From UBA1952 sp965246855 (GTDB lineage: Bacteria; Bacteroidota; Bacteroidia; Chitinophagales; Chitinophagaceae): DNA of 64,000 nucleotides. Shown here one piece after another: positions 43,652 to 53,124 of the stretch. The position numbers and the translations under genes are program-made. The stretch covers positions 248,001-312,000 of the forward strand of contig CBDFFP010000002.1 in NCBI GenBank assembly GCA_965246855.1, in the 5' to 3' direction. The first letter of the stretch is position 1. Each line of letters begins with the position of its first letter. The notes under the pieces were generated by a model that made no database searches, was not told where the DNA came from, and was given only the letters and a program-made list of their open reading frames with translations.

Positions 43652-43681
43652 ACGGCAGGCTGCTTTTCTGCAACCTGCCGT
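43652..43681 (-). terminator. Terminator of the M43 protease gene
   Basis: ACGGCAGG and CCTGCCGT pair, and on the minus strand TTTTTGTTTTTG follows directly; it lies 37 bases past the stop at 43718. Confidence 0.85.
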
Positions 43682-43717
43682 TGAAGTGTTCCAGAGGAAT
43701 CTCCCGGAAATTTCCGC

Positions 43718-46700
43718 TTAGTTCACCACCAACTTTTGCGTTTGGCTAAAGCCGTTGGTAGCTACCTGCACGAGGTACATTCCTTTTACGGAAAGGACTG
43801 CTGCCGGAATATTGATGGTTGTACGGCTTCCGGTTCCTTGCTCCTGCGAACGGTAGATTATTTTACCAGTGATGTCGCTTACGGTGATGTTTACATCGCC
43901 TGTCGCATTTTTCAGCACGATAGAAGTACCTGCATTGGTCGGATTTGGCGCCAACACCATTCCTTGTGCATCCAATTGCTTATCATCTACACTCAGTTCG
44001 GTGTTGGAAACAAAAATCCGGTCAATGTAGAAGTTATTGCCTGTACCCAAGCGGGCACCTTGATCGTCAGCTTCTACACCCGGACGGTAGCGGAAACGGA
44101 ACAGGATGTTATCGGTGCCGCTGTTAACCAATGGCTTTATGTTGAAACCACCCGACTGCCAGTTCCACAAGCCGCTTGGAACAAACGGTGTTGAAACTAC
44201 GCCGTTGTTGTTGAGCGTACGCTTGCTCATAATGCCAACCGATTGCCAGCTATCACCACAGTCTGTGCTACCAAAAACCTGGAAGGTATCATTGACATCC
44301 TCCCGGACGGAAGAGCGACTTGCACCTGCATACATAAAATTAAGGCTTAGGTAATTGCTGTTGGTGAGGTTGCTCAGGTCAAATGGCGGAGAGAAGAAAT
44401 CATCAAAATCTCCGTTAGGGGTGCTGCCCGGAAGACTTGCAACCGGGTTTGGTACGCCATAACGATAGTCAAAGCAGTTGTAACGCATACTGGTTTGATC
44501 ATAAGGGCCTACATTGGACATCTCCCATTTAAAATCATTATTATAGTAGTTGAAGTTGGGCCAACGCGCCACTTCTGCCTGATCGTTGAAGTCCTGCCAA
44601 TAGCCAATAGGGGAGATCTTGTTATTAGGGTCTGCCAAATACACTGCCTGGCGGGTTTCTGTATCAGAGCCGGCGTTGGAAGTTGCCACGACTGTTACAG
44701 TAGCCCAACCCGGCTGGGTGAAGGTGGCCCTCACAGGCGTGGTGAAGTTGTTACTGGTCGTAACAGGGGCAGCACCATTGCTGAAAGTCCATTGAATACC
44801 GTTGGTTCCGATTGTATCTCCTGTGGTACGATCATAGAATAAAAATTGCTTTCCAGCACATTTATATACAACGTCAGAATAGTTGTAAATAGCAGAGTTG
44901 CTACCCGTGGGGGCATCCGATACAAACATCTGCTCAACAGCACCGCCATTCTGACCATAAGAAAAATCAGCTACCGGGCGCGTGTCAAGGCGGGGCAGGA
45001 AGTTACCATTTGCGTCTGTGATACCTGTATTGGTGAGGTTAGATATGGTAGAAAGTTTGTTGCGATTTGCAACAGGGCTGCTTGCAGCGAGACGCATCCG
45101 TTGCGACTGCCCCGCAGTAAACATCTTGGAGCAATAGGTATAGTCCATCACGTTCTGCGCATTCGTGGTATCCGGATAGTCCACGAGGAGGCCTCCTTCG
45201 GGAATACGCACCGCTTGTGGCGGAATAGTACCGGAAGTATCATAGCTATAAAGACTTCTGTATTGCGCCGTATCATACACTTTAAAGAAGCCGTGATTTA
45301 TATTCCAATTGTAGAAGTAGCGATAATTCCTTCTTACAGCAGTATCAACAGACGTAAGATATACCACACCAGATATTTTACGATAAGGAACTACAGCCGC
45401 GTTGGTGTCCATGTAAACACCGTGGTTAACTAAGAAGTTTAGCGTGTAATTCTTACCAGGGGGTACTTTAAAATTCAACGGTACGGTAACCAAACGGCCT
45501 TTTGCAACCCGGAATGTATCATAGTATATTCCTATATTACGACCTGTGCTTTCAGTAAGTCCTATTTTATAGGCTTGCCCAGAATCTCCGCAATAGATGT
45601 CAACTGATTTTAGATAGAAAAGCGAATAGGCATCGAAAGTAATACCATCATTAATGGTACTATCTATCCGGTTGGCAGCATTGGTAGCATCTATGAAGAA
45701 TTTTGCACCAACACCAAAAGTATCCGGGGTAGGCTTGCCTAAGAATACCGAATTCGTAGTGCAAACGGTATCAAACAGGTTATAATCATTGCCTGTACAA
45801 CCCGTAATATTCCGAGGCGAAGTTGGTGCACCGGCACCGTGACCTTGCGTAGGAGGTGTATCAAACACACCATCGTCCCCACAGGCAACACCAGGGCTAT
45901 TGGTATTACCCCAAGGGTGCGCCAAGCTGAAAACGTGGCCCAACTCGTGACCAACGGTCATATCATTGTTGATACCCAATTGACCATTACGAGTAGTGGC
46001 CGCCCATCCAGCCATCACACCATCCACGACCTTCATGGCTGGGTTATTATCCACCGAAGTAGGCTGATAAGCATACTGCGCCGCGCCTGCATTGGTGAGA
46101 TATTTATTTACCCAAACATTCACGTAGGAATCCGGTGCCCAGCCATCCAGTTTACCCAGATCGCCTCCTTTAAGGGTCAGGTAGTGGCGGCGTCGGGTAA
46201 TGCCATTGGTAGGATTGCCCTGTGGGTCAATCTGCGCAAGGTGAAACACGAATTTTGTTTTCCCAACATACTTGGTACTTGTTCCGGGGATTAGATTCTT
46301 GTAAGGCCGAATAATTCCTGTAGTATCTGTATCCGGATCGCCCCAATTATTACCCCCATTTACCCGGTTATACAGCGCATTGATTTCCACAACCGAATTG
46401 TATATCTCGTTATCCGTTAGATCCGTGAACATATTATCATAGTTGTGTATAATATGAAATACAATCGGTATGTGGTAAACCGTAGTGGTGTCAATACTAT
46501 TGAAAGTGGATTTGGCAAATTTCGACAGATCCATCTTGCGGAGGGATGCATCAATAATTTGCTGCCATTTTGCCTGGCTTTGCGCAATTTGTTCCGGGAA
46601 ACGCTTCTCGGCAAGCTGCGTCATCTGGTCGGTTGCGCAAGGCTGTGTTGCGTTCTGCGCCTGCGCCGCGCCTGTGAATCCGGCAACCAGAACGGCTGTG

Positions 46701-46723
46701 GAAAGGAGTATTTGCTTTATCAT
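43718..46723 (-). CDS. Secreted M43 (pappalysin-like) metalloprotease with T9SS domain
   Basis: A 1001-residue protein with signal peptide (MIKQILLSTAVLVAGFTGAAQA). The zinc site HELGHVFSLAH (H259, E260, H263, H269) with the flanking MTVG and PWG fits the metzincin M43B pattern. The middle has a PKD-like domain (PVADFSYGQNGG, TWATVTVVATSNAG), then a MAM/lectin-like region, and the last 75 residues (MVLAPNPTNAGTSIVLK to QTQKLVVN) are a type-A T9SS signal. It digests protein outside the cell. The ATG at 46723 is used; one ten codons upstream is possible. Confidence 0.92.
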   Translation of the reverse strand: MIKQILLSTAVLVAGFTGAAQAQNATQPCATDQMTQLAEKRFPEQIAQSQAKWQQIIDASLRKMDLSKFAKSTFNSIDTTTVYHIPIVFHIIHNYDNMFTDLTDNEIYNSVVEINALYNRVNGGNNWGDPDTDTTGIIRPYKNLIPGTSTKYVGKTKFVFHLAQIDPQGNPTNGITRRRHYLTLKGGDLGKLDGWAPDSYVNVWVNKYLTNAGAAQYAYQPTSVDNNPAMKVVDGVMAGWAATTRNGQLGINNDMTVGHELGHVFSLAHPWGNTNSPGVACGDDGVFDTPPTQGHGAGAPTSPRNITGCTGNDYNLFDTVCTTNSVFLGKPTPDTFGVGAKFFIDATNAANRIDSTINDGITFDAYSLFYLKSVDIYCGDSGQAYKIGLTESTGRNIGIYYDTFRVAKGRLVTVPLNFKVPPGKNYTLNFLVNHGVYMDTNAAVVPYRKISGVVYLTSVDTAVRRNYRYFYNWNINHGFFKVYDTAQYRSLYSYDTSGTIPPQAVRIPEGGLLVDYPDTTNAQNVMDYTYCSKMFTAGQSQRMRLAASSPVANRNKLSTISNLTNTGITDANGNFLPRLDTRPVADFSYGQNGGAVEQMFVSDAPTGSNSAIYNYSDVVYKCAGKQFLFYDRTTGDTIGTNGIQWTFSNGAAPVTTSNNFTTPVRATFTQPGWATVTVVATSNAGSDTETRQAVYLADPNNKISPIGYWQDFNDQAEVARWPNFNYYNNDFKWEMSNVGPYDQTSMRYNCFDYRYGVPNPVASLPGSTPNGDFDDFFSPPFDLSNLTNSNYLSLNFMYAGASRSSVREDVNDTFQVFGSTDCGDSWQSVGIMSKRTLNNNGVVSTPFVPSGLWNWQSGGFNIKPLVNSGTDNILFRFRYRPGVEADDQGARLGTGNNFYIDRIFVSNTELSVDDKQLDAQGMVLAPNPTNAGTSIVLKNATGDVNITVSDITGKIIYRSQEQGTGSRTTINIPAAVLSVKGMYLVQVATNGFSQTQKLVVN

Positions 46724-46767
46724 GGGCTTTAAAGAAAAAGGATCGCTACCCATCCGGGCAGGAAGTC

Positions 46768-46775
46768 CAAAAGTA
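46768..46775 (-). promoter_or_regulatory. -7 promoter box of the M43 protease gene
   Basis: TACTTTTG matches TAnnTTTG on the minus strand, 44 bases before the ATG at 46723. Confidence 0.45.
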
Positions 46776-46864
46776 ACGCCAAATTCTCAGAAAAAGTTCT
46801 GTTTTTTCAGGGTCCTTTCCGGTGGCTTTCTTGTTGTGTCTCCCGTATGACGGAGAGGCGCGAA

Positions 46865-46904
46865 AAAGCCCGCAAAGCCTTTTATCAAAAGCATTGCGGG
46901 CTTT
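46865..46904 (-). terminator. Terminator of tRNA-Leu
   Basis: AAAGCCCGCAA and TTGCGGGCTTT form an 11-base stem, followed on the minus strand by TTTTT, two bases after the tRNA 3' end. Confidence 0.75.
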
Positions 46905-46905
46905 G

Positions 46906-46990
46906 TGCCCCAGGCCGGACTCGAACCGGCACGAGCATTGCGGCTCAAGGGATTTTAAGTCCCTCGTGTCTACCATTTCACCACCAGGGC
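46906..46990 (-). tRNA. tRNA-Leu (UAA anticodon)
   Basis: Class II tRNA of 85 bases on the minus strand. The anticodon arm AGGGA-CTTAAAA-TCCCT gives UAA, the T arm is GCCGGTTCGAGTCCGGC, and the long variable arm is present. The acceptor stem includes two G-T pairs. CCA is not encoded. Confidence 0.95.
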
Positions 46991-47034
46991 AGTGGAGCGG
47001 GCTAAAAGTAAGAAGCCCGTCGTCAAACAAAAAA

Positions 47035-47060
47035 TTCCAAACAAGACTTTGTTTGGAATT
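47035..47060 (-). terminator. Terminator of tRNA-Gly
   Basis: TTCCAAACAA and TTGTTTGGAA pair across GACT, extended by A/T pairs on both sides; T-rich on the minus strand. It separates the two tRNA genes. Confidence 0.75.
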
Positions 47061-47078
47061 TTAGAGGAGAAAAATCGA

Positions 47079-47150
<72 letters not shown>

Positions 47151-47644
47151 TTAAAGAAACCGACTGAGGAAAAACTGTTTTTCCGTTGTTGGGAGTGCAA
47201 ATGTAAAGCTGGAAACGGAACCGCCAAATTTTTTTTGGCTGCCACAAAAAGCTCTGTTGTGCATCTGCCGCAAATCCTGCCGAGTCCCAACGATTTCTCC
47301 CTCCACGCTGACCCTCCTGCCACGCCGTCCCCTTCCACAAAAATGGTCTCGTCATGAAAAAGAATTTTTAATTCCGCACTATTGTTGTCCGCTTTTGCAA
47401 CCCAAAAGCCCATTATCAAATTCGCCTCTCAGATGGGAAAGGCAGGGGTGAAGCACAGCGTGTTCTGATTCAGGAGTAGCAGGCAATTTCGCCCACAAAA
47501 AAGTCCTTGTTTTCTTAAAGCAAAGGCTTTTTGTGGAGAATTTTTTATGGAAAAGCCGGACTTTTTGTCTCGCAAAGGCGTGGAGCCGCAGAGAATCCTC
47601 CACACATCAACCTTATAAACCATCACCCCTACTTTCGCGCTTTC
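47151..47644. other. 494-base gap between tRNA-Gly and ccmB
   Basis: The left end holds the tRNA-Gly promoter. No frame here has a credible start and length; the two minus-strand frames at about 47141-47603 lack family features. A TACTTTCG box lies about eight bases before the ccmB ATG. Nothing else was recognised. Confidence 0.55.
47198..47228 (-). promoter_or_regulatory. Complete -33/-7 promoter of tRNA-Gly
   Basis: TTTG (47225-47228), a 19-base spacer, then TACATTTG (47198-47205), all on the minus strand and 47 bases upstream of the tRNA 5' end. This is the full TTTG/TAnnTTTG consensus of Bacteroidota housekeeping promoters, the only complete instance I found in the window. Confidence 0.8.
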
Positions 47645-48295
47645 ATGAATCCGCTGCTCGCTCTGTTGCGCAAAGATTTAAGGACTGAATGGCGGCACAA
47701 GCACCTGCTGTTTGGCGTGTTGTTGTATGTGGGCAGCACCGTCTTCATCATCTACGCCATGAGCGGCAGGCCGGAGCCAGTTATCTGGAACGCGCTGTTT
47801 TGGATTTCGCAGCTTTTTGCTTCGGTAAACGCTGCCGCCCGCTCCTTTCTTTCGGATTCTCCGGCGCGTTTCCGCTACTACGCCACGCTGGTTCCGGCGC
47901 GGACGTATTTCCTTTCCAAAATGCTTTATGGCCTACTGCTTCAACTGCTGGTAACGGTAGTCAGCATCGGGCTTTTTGCTTTGCTGTTGGGATTGCCGCT
48001 ATACCGGCCTTTTGAGTTTCTGCTCACGGCTTTTCTGGGAAGCCTATCCTTGTCGCTGGTGTTTACGTTTCTATCCGCTATTGCTTCCCGCGCGGGCGGC
48101 AATGCGGCCTTGATGGCGATTCTGGGTTTTCCGCTCTTACTTCCGGTGCTGATGCTGTTAGGGAAAATGGCGCTGGCAGGTATTTCCGCCGCCGAAACGC
48201 CGGGCTGGTGGAGCCTTGTCGCCTCGCTTGCTGGTTTGGATGGCTTGCTCTTGGCGCTGGGCATCGTGCTATTTCCGGTTTTGTGGAGCGAATGA
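47645..48295 (+). CDS. ccmB: Heme exporter protein CcmB
   Basis: A 216-residue membrane protein with six predicted spans, starting MNPLLALLRKDLRTEWRHK, the CcmB-type N-terminus, and carrying SDSPARFRYYATLVPARTYFLSK. CcmB is the membrane subunit of the ABC complex that serves c-type cytochrome maturation. The ATPase CcmA is not adjacent. The stop overlaps the next start (ATGA), so ccmB, ccmC and ccmD form one coupled operon. Confidence 0.9.
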   Translation: MNPLLALLRKDLRTEWRHKHLLFGVLLYVGSTVFIIYAMSGRPEPVIWNALFWISQLFASVNAAARSFLSDSPARFRYYATLVPARTYFLSKMLYGLLLQLLVTVVSIGLFALLLGLPLYRPFEFLLTAFLGSLSLSLVFTFLSAIASRAGGNAALMAILGFPLLLPVLMLLGKMALAGISAAETPGWWSLVASLAGLDGLLLALGIVLFPVLWSE

Positions 48296-49071
48296 AGAAA
48301 CAATATCCAATGGCGAAGCCCTCCAACATTCCAACGCCCAAAGGGCTTTCCAACCGGCTAAGCAACCTACCTTCGCGCCCCGTGAGCATTTTCTCTCGCA
48401 ACAACTGGTGGAAGGTGCTTTGCATCGCGTTGCTGGCCTACACGCTTTTGATGGGCCTGCTGGGGCCGGTTCCGGCGCGCGAAATTCTCAACGAATCCAT
48501 CCGCAACCTGTATTTCCACGTACCGATGTGGTTTGGAATGTTGGGGCTTTTCACGGGTTCGTTTGTGTATGCCATTAGGTATCTGCGCAGCGGAAACTTG
48601 GACGATGATTTGCGCTCCGTAAGCTGGTTGAAGGTGGGCGTTTTTTTTTCCATTCTGGGAATGCTTACTGGCATGGTGTGGGCCAACTACACGTGGGGCG
48701 CACCGTGGAGCAACGACCCGAAGCAGTTGGGAACGGCGGTTTGTATGATGTCTTATTTCGCTTACCTCGTCTTGCGCGGCGGTATTGCCGACGAAGAAAA
48801 GCGCGCCAAGATTTCGGCGGTGTACAACGTCTTTGCTTACGCCATGATTTTCCCTTTGCTTTTCATCATTCCCCGCATGGTGGATTCGCTACACCCCGGC
48901 AATGGCGGCAACCCGGCTTTCTCCAACTACGACCTCGACTCACGGATGCGGCTGGTGTTCTACCCTGCTGTTATCGGCTGGTTTCTCTTGGGCCTGTGGA
49001 TTGCACAGCTTCGCACGCGCATTTCCCGCTTGCAAAACCGCGTGGCAGAGCGCGAAAATCTTCTTCCATGA
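48292..49071 (+). CDS. ccmC: Cytochrome c maturation protein CcmC/CcsA
   Basis: A 259-residue membrane protein with six spans and the heme-handling tryptophan motif WGAPWSNDPKQ, plus the conserved histidines near NLYFHVPMWFG and LHPGNGG. It passes heme to the chaperone CcmE. The start at 48292 overlaps the ccmB stop; an ATG 18 bases on is possible. The stop overlaps the ccmD start by four bases. Confidence 0.92.
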   Translation: MKKQYPMAKPSNIPTPKGLSNRLSNLPSRPVSIFSRNNWWKVLCIALLAYTLLMGLLGPVPAREILNESIRNLYFHVPMWFGMLGLFTGSFVYAIRYLRSGNLDDDLRSVSWLKVGVFFSILGMLTGMVWANYTWGAPWSNDPKQLGTAVCMMSYFAYLVLRGGIADEEKRAKISAVYNVFAYAMIFPLLFIIPRMVDSLHPGNGGNPAFSNYDLDSRMRLVFYPAVIGWFLLGLWIAQLRTRISRLQNRVAERENLLP

Positions 49072-49301
49072 ACTGCACGAAATTTTTCTCCCGCCTGCTT
49101 CTGCTCCTCATCGCCGCGCTGGCTTCCTCTTCCTCTTCTCTTCTTGCGCAAAGCAGTGAGCCGGAAATGGCTGACAGAATGCGCGCCGACGGCAAAATCT
49201 GGGTTGTGGTTGCAGTCCTCGCGATTATCTTCGCCGGAATTTTCGCATACCTCATCCGCCTTGACCGGAAACTAACCCGGCTGGAACGCGAAATGAAGTA
49301 G
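49068..49301 (+). CDS. ccmD: CcmD-family small membrane protein, 77 residues
   Basis: The N-terminus (SRLLLLLIAALASSSSSLLAQ) is a signal peptide or first span, followed by KIWVVVAVLAIIFAGIFAYLIRLDRKLTRLEREM, which is a span plus a basic helix as in CcmD. The position after ccmC, with an ATGA overlap, is the normal one. CcmD is a small subunit of the CcmABCD heme release complex. CcmE and CcmF are not seen here. Confidence 0.82.
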   Translation: MNCTKFFSRLLLLLIAALASSSSSLLAQSSEPEMADRMRADGKIWVVVAVLAIIFAGIFAYLIRLDRKLTRLEREMK

Positions 49302-49357
49302 CACCTACGCTCTTTTTCCCTTCACCTCTTTTCTTTTTACTGTCCCCAAAAACCGAG

Positions 49358-50782
49358 ATGGCACAAAACAACTCCGATCAGCACTACAGCTTTTTTCATG
49401 GCGTAGAGCGCAACTTCGACAAAGCGGCTAAATACACCCGCTTTGAAACCGGCATTCTGGAACAAATCAAAGCCTGTAACTCGGTTTACCGGATGAAATT
49501 CCCGGTGCGCATCGGCGAAAAGGTAGAGGTGATTGAAGCCTACCGCGTGCAGCACTCCCACCACAAGCTGCCCTGCAAAGGCGGTATCCGCTACTCGATG
49601 GACGTGAACCAAGATGAGGTGATGGCCCTTGCCGCGCTGATGACCTACAAGTGCGCGATTGTGAACGTGCCCTTCGGCGGCGGCAAAGGCGGCATTAAAA
49701 TCAACCCGAAAAACTACTCCGTTTTTGAGCTGGAGAAAATCACCCGCCGCTATGCTTCGGAGCTGGTGAAGAAAAACTTTATTGGTGCAGGCATCGATGT
49801 TCCGGCTCCTGACTACGGAACTGGCGCGCGCGAGATGAGCTGGATTGCTGACACGTATGCTTCCCTGAATCCCGGCGACGTAAACGCACTGGGCTGCGTT
49901 ACCGGCAAACCTGTTTCTCAAGGTGGTGTGCGTGGACGGACGGAAGCAACCGGACTGGGTGTTTTCTACGGCGTGCGCGAGTTCTGCAACTTTGAGGAAG
50001 ACATGAAAAACCTCGGGCTGACCACGGGCGTTGCAGGTAAGAAAGTGATTGTACAGGGTCTCGGAAATGTGGGCTACCACGCAGCGAAGTTTTTCTTTGA
50101 TGCAGGCGCTATCATTGTAGGTCTGGCGGAGTACGAAGGCGGCATTTACAGCGAAGCGGGTCTGGACATCTACAAGGTGGTGGAACACCGCAAATCCACC
50201 GGCTCTATCCTGGGCTTTAGTGGTGCGCAGGACTTTGCAAACTCTTTTGATGTGCTGGAGCAGCCTTGCGACATCTTTATTCCGGCGGCGCTGGAAAACG
50301 TGGTGAACGCGGGTAATGCCGACCGCATTCAGGCGAAGATTATCGGCGAAGGCGCAAACGGCCCGCTGACACCGGAAGCAGACGAAATTCTGTTTAAGAA
50401 AGGCGTGGTGGTGATTCCCGACATGTACCTAAACGCGGGCGGGGTAACGGTTTCTTACTTTGAGTGGCTGAAAAACCTGAGCCACGTGCGTTTTGGCCGT
50501 ATGGACAAGCGCTTTACCGAAAACCAGAACGCGAACATCATCCGCACGGTGGAAAACATGACCGGCAAGACAGTAACAGAATCGGAGCGCAAGATGCTGA
50601 TGCACGGCCCGGACGAAGAAGACCTCGTTTATTCCGGTTTGGAAGACACGATGATTGGCTCCTTTCATGAAATCCGCGAGGCGCAAAAGGCGCACCCGGA
50701 AGTGGATATGCGTACGGCAGCGTTCATCGTGGCCATCAACAAAGTAGGCGCGGCGTATGAAGAGTTGGGCATCTTCCCGTAA
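49358..50782 (+). CDS. Glutamate dehydrogenase (Glu/Leu/Phe/Val family)
   Basis: A 474-residue enzyme with the substrate-binding region GGIRYSMDVNQDEVMALAALM, the catalytic-lysine motif PFGGGKGGIKINP, GTGAREMSWI, and the dinucleotide fold VIVQGLGNVGYHAA. It interconverts glutamate and 2-oxoglutarate with NAD(P). The C-terminus is longer than the standard 420-450 residues, with an added helical region. Single gene, ending in a terminator at 50826. Confidence 0.93.
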   Translation: MAQNNSDQHYSFFHGVERNFDKAAKYTRFETGILEQIKACNSVYRMKFPVRIGEKVEVIEAYRVQHSHHKLPCKGGIRYSMDVNQDEVMALAALMTYKCAIVNVPFGGGKGGIKINPKNYSVFELEKITRRYASELVKKNFIGAGIDVPAPDYGTGAREMSWIADTYASLNPGDVNALGCVTGKPVSQGGVRGRTEATGLGVFYGVREFCNFEEDMKNLGLTTGVAGKKVIVQGLGNVGYHAAKFFFDAGAIIVGLAEYEGGIYSEAGLDIYKVVEHRKSTGSILGFSGAQDFANSFDVLEQPCDIFIPAALENVVNAGNADRIQAKIIGEGANGPLTPEADEILFKKGVVVIPDMYLNAGGVTVSYFEWLKNLSHVRFGRMDKRFTENQNANIIRTVENMTGKTVTESERKMLMHGPDEEDLVYSGLEDTMIGSFHEIREAQKAHPEVDMRTAAFIVAINKVGAAYEELGIFP

Positions 50783-50825
50783 GAGAAAAGCTTTACGCCC
50801 GGCGCTACCGCACCGGGTACTGGTG

Positions 50826-50859
50826 AAAAAGGCGCGCTTCGTGGGAAGTGCGCCTTTTT
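50826..50859 (+). terminator. Terminator of the glutamate dehydrogenase gene
   Basis: AAAAAGGCGC and GCGCCTTTTT pair across 14 bases that can extend the stem, followed by C and T-rich sequence. Confidence 0.75.
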
Positions 50860-50916
50860 CTTTCCAAACCCTGGGAGGTCTTTGAAACCTTATAGGGTTT
50901 GCGTTCGGCGCTCCTT

Positions 50917-50924
50917 TAGCTTTG
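50917..50924 (+). promoter_or_regulatory. -7 promoter box of the GT-C-like gene
   Basis: TAGCTTTG matches TAnnTTTG and ends five bases before the ATG at 50930, a near-leaderless layout. Confidence 0.45.
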
Positions 50925-50929
50925 CCTTA

Positions 50930-52462
50930 ATGCCGCGCTGCATCGCTCCTCTCCTACTGCTTTTCCTATTAGCAGCCTTCGCTTTTTGCTGGCGCATCGC
51001 AGACCGGCCCATCGATTTCGACGAGCGGTATTCCCTCAACATCATCACCGGAACGGGCGGCGAAACGGCGGGGAAGCGCACCTTCGGCACGTTTCCTGTC
51101 AGGCCGATTGGGGGGAAAATTTTTACTTCCGCCGACTACTGGCAGCGCGCTACTTACTCCAATACCATCAATACGGCGCTGAGCGACAATGGACAGGGAA
51201 TGCCGTATGCGCTGCTGCTGCATGGCTGGTTTCAGCGCGTAGAAATTTCGGCTTTGGGGGCGCGTCTGCCTTCGGCTTTTTTCCTGCTGGCGGCGGGCGC
51301 ATTGATGGCTGTTTTTCTGAGGAAAAGAAAGGTTTCGCCAACCGTAACTTTTATTGCGCTGGCGCTCCTTTTTTTCAACGGACTGCTCTCCGATTTGGCG
51401 CGCTATATCAGGTTCTATACGCCAGGCGTTTTGCTCGCAGTGCTTTCGTGGATAGCGCTACAAACACTGGTAGAACGCAGACGGGCGGTGGACGGACTTT
51501 TTCTTGGCGGCGTTTGGGCTGCCTTTTTCCTGAATCAATATTTCGCCGCTTTAGTTATTGTCGGGCAAGGCATTTTCCTCTTTTCAAAAGAGCGAAAAAA
51601 GATTTCTCCCCCAGCACTGCTGGCGGGCGTTTCCGGCTTTGGATTATTGCTGCTTTTCTGGCTTTTTCCCTTGCACGGCGTAGAGGCAATTGGTTCTGTT
51701 TTCCGGTATCATGAAGCATCTGCGCAAAGCGTAAAAGCATGGAGCCCGCCGCTGACGTTGATGGGCGCACTGGTGGGATTAGCAGCAGATTTGGCAACGG
51801 TTTTTGGAGCCGCAACGCCGCCGCAATGGAGCGCGAAAACGGCTTTTAATATCCTCCTGGCAATACCGGGTATTGTGCTGTGCCTGCGGCTTTTGAAGAA
51901 GCCACTCCCCTCTTTCCAAAAGGCGTGTGTGCAAATAGCGGCGGTGGTTTTGGCGGCGCAAATGCTCTTCGTTATAGGGCATCTTCTCCTTACCGGAAAA
52001 GCCCTTTTGCTCGTTGTTCGCTACTGGACGTTTTGCATTCCTTTTTGCGCCGTTTGGCTGGCGTTGGCTTTGGAAAACGCTTTGCAAGCGAAAGGTTTTT
52101 GGCGTGCGCTGGCGTTTGTTGCGATAACGTTTCTGGGACTGCGCATGAGCCTCATGCTGTACTCCGCCTTTACCGGAAAAACCTTTAACGGCCCGCGTCC
52201 GGTGTGTATGGAAATGGCCGCTTATCCTGACACGGAAGGGCTTGGGAAGGACTTAAAGCAGCGTTGGCAGCCCGGCGATACGGTGGTTTATAACAGTTGG
52301 AAAAGCGCGCAGCAAATCAACTGGTTTTTGCGCGACGCACCGCGGATCGTGCAGCAGGTGGACACGACGCAGGTGGAAATGGTGATGCTGAAAACGCTGT
52401 TTGGTTTAAAACAAATCCCGATGCGTTTGGGACGGCCTGCGGCAGCGCGTAACTGCCAATAA
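50930..52462 (+). CDS. GT-C-like multispan membrane protein (glycosyltransferase 39-like)
   Basis: A 510-residue protein with about 11 spans; the first loop carries DFDERYSLNIITG, the acidic motif typical of GT-C lipid-sugar transferases (D, then DE), followed by a long loop with QGMPYALLLHGWF. A C-terminal soluble part (residues about 420-510) ends the protein. These enzymes use a lipid-linked sugar donor at the outer face of the inner membrane. Specific donor and acceptor are unknown. The ATG at 50930 follows the promoter box. Confidence 0.75.
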   Translation: MPRCIAPLLLLFLLAAFAFCWRIADRPIDFDERYSLNIITGTGGETAGKRTFGTFPVRPIGGKIFTSADYWQRATYSNTINTALSDNGQGMPYALLLHGWFQRVEISALGARLPSAFFLLAAGALMAVFLRKRKVSPTVTFIALALLFFNGLLSDLARYIRFYTPGVLLAVLSWIALQTLVERRRAVDGLFLGGVWAAFFLNQYFAALVIVGQGIFLFSKERKKISPPALLAGVSGFGLLLLFWLFPLHGVEAIGSVFRYHEASAQSVKAWSPPLTLMGALVGLAADLATVFGAATPPQWSAKTAFNILLAIPGIVLCLRLLKKPLPSFQKACVQIAAVVLAAQMLFVIGHLLLTGKALLLVVRYWTFCIPFCAVWLALALENALQAKGFWRALAFVAITFLGLRMSLMLYSAFTGKTFNGPRPVCMEMAAYPDTEGLGKDLKQRWQPGDTVVYNSWKSAQQINWFLRDAPRIVQQVDTTQVEMVMLKTLFGLKQIPMRLGRPAAARNCQ

Positions 52463-52470
52463 GGAGCTTT

Positions 52471-53124
52471 TTATTTCACCCGCAACACTGCCCTTTCCGT
52501 CACTGCAAAGACCTGTTGAAAGTCACTTGCTTGGAGGTAAAAGCACCCCGTGAAATCCCCAAAAGCGGGTAGAATCATACGCCGTACGTCCACCGCAAAA
52601 CACGGAACCGAAACCTGCTGCCGCCCTTTGCCAAACAAGCGGATGCCGGGGTGAATGTGGCCGTGAACAACGAATAAATCCGACCCTTTTTCCGGCGCGT
52701 CGTGCATCATGCAGAGATTACCTAAGCACTGTTTTTCCGGGAAGATTTCCATCCCGCATTGCTCGTAAAAACCGGTGGAAAGAATATCGTGGTTGCCGAT
52801 GACAAGGGAGAAATCCACGCCGGGAAAACCCGCGCGCCAGTCCCGGAAAGCTTCCACTTCGTTGTTGTGGCGGGAATGGAAAAGATCGCCTGCGAAGATC
52901 ACTTTTTCCACGCCGGTTTCGTGTATCAGTTCGGAGAGACGCTGTGCGTTGTCATTGTTTGTTTTGGATGGAATCGCCAGTCCGTGTTTGCGAAAATGGC
53001 CTGCTTTGCCCCAATGCACATCGGCTACAACGAGCGTCTTTTCTTCCGGCAGCCACAACGCTTTTTGCGGCAGCAAAACGGCACGGTGACCGGCGATTTT
53101 TATCTCTGCCTTTTCTTCTTTCAC
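52471..53124 (-). CDS. pdeM: PdeM-like metallophosphoesterase
   Basis: The calcineurin-type fold is visible as VVADVHWGKAGHFRKHG, FAGDLFHSRHN, IGNHD and VVHGHIHPG. The opening DVHWGKAGHFR matches the ligase-associated PdeM group, which acts with a DNA ligase and an exonuclease in repair; those partners are not beside it here. Length 217 residues. The start overlaps the stop of the upstream trhO gene by four bases, so both share a transcript. Confidence 0.85.
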   Translation of the reverse strand: MKEEKAEIKIAGHRAVLLPQKALWLPEEKTLVVADVHWGKAGHFRKHGLAIPSKTNNDNAQRLSELIHETGVEKVIFAGDLFHSRHNNEVEAFRDWRAGFPGVDFSLVIGNHDILSTGFYEQCGMEIFPEKQCLGNLCMMHDAPEKGSDLFVVHGHIHPGIRLFGKGRQQVSVPCFAVDVRRMILPAFGDFTGCFYLQASDFQQVFAVTERAVLRVK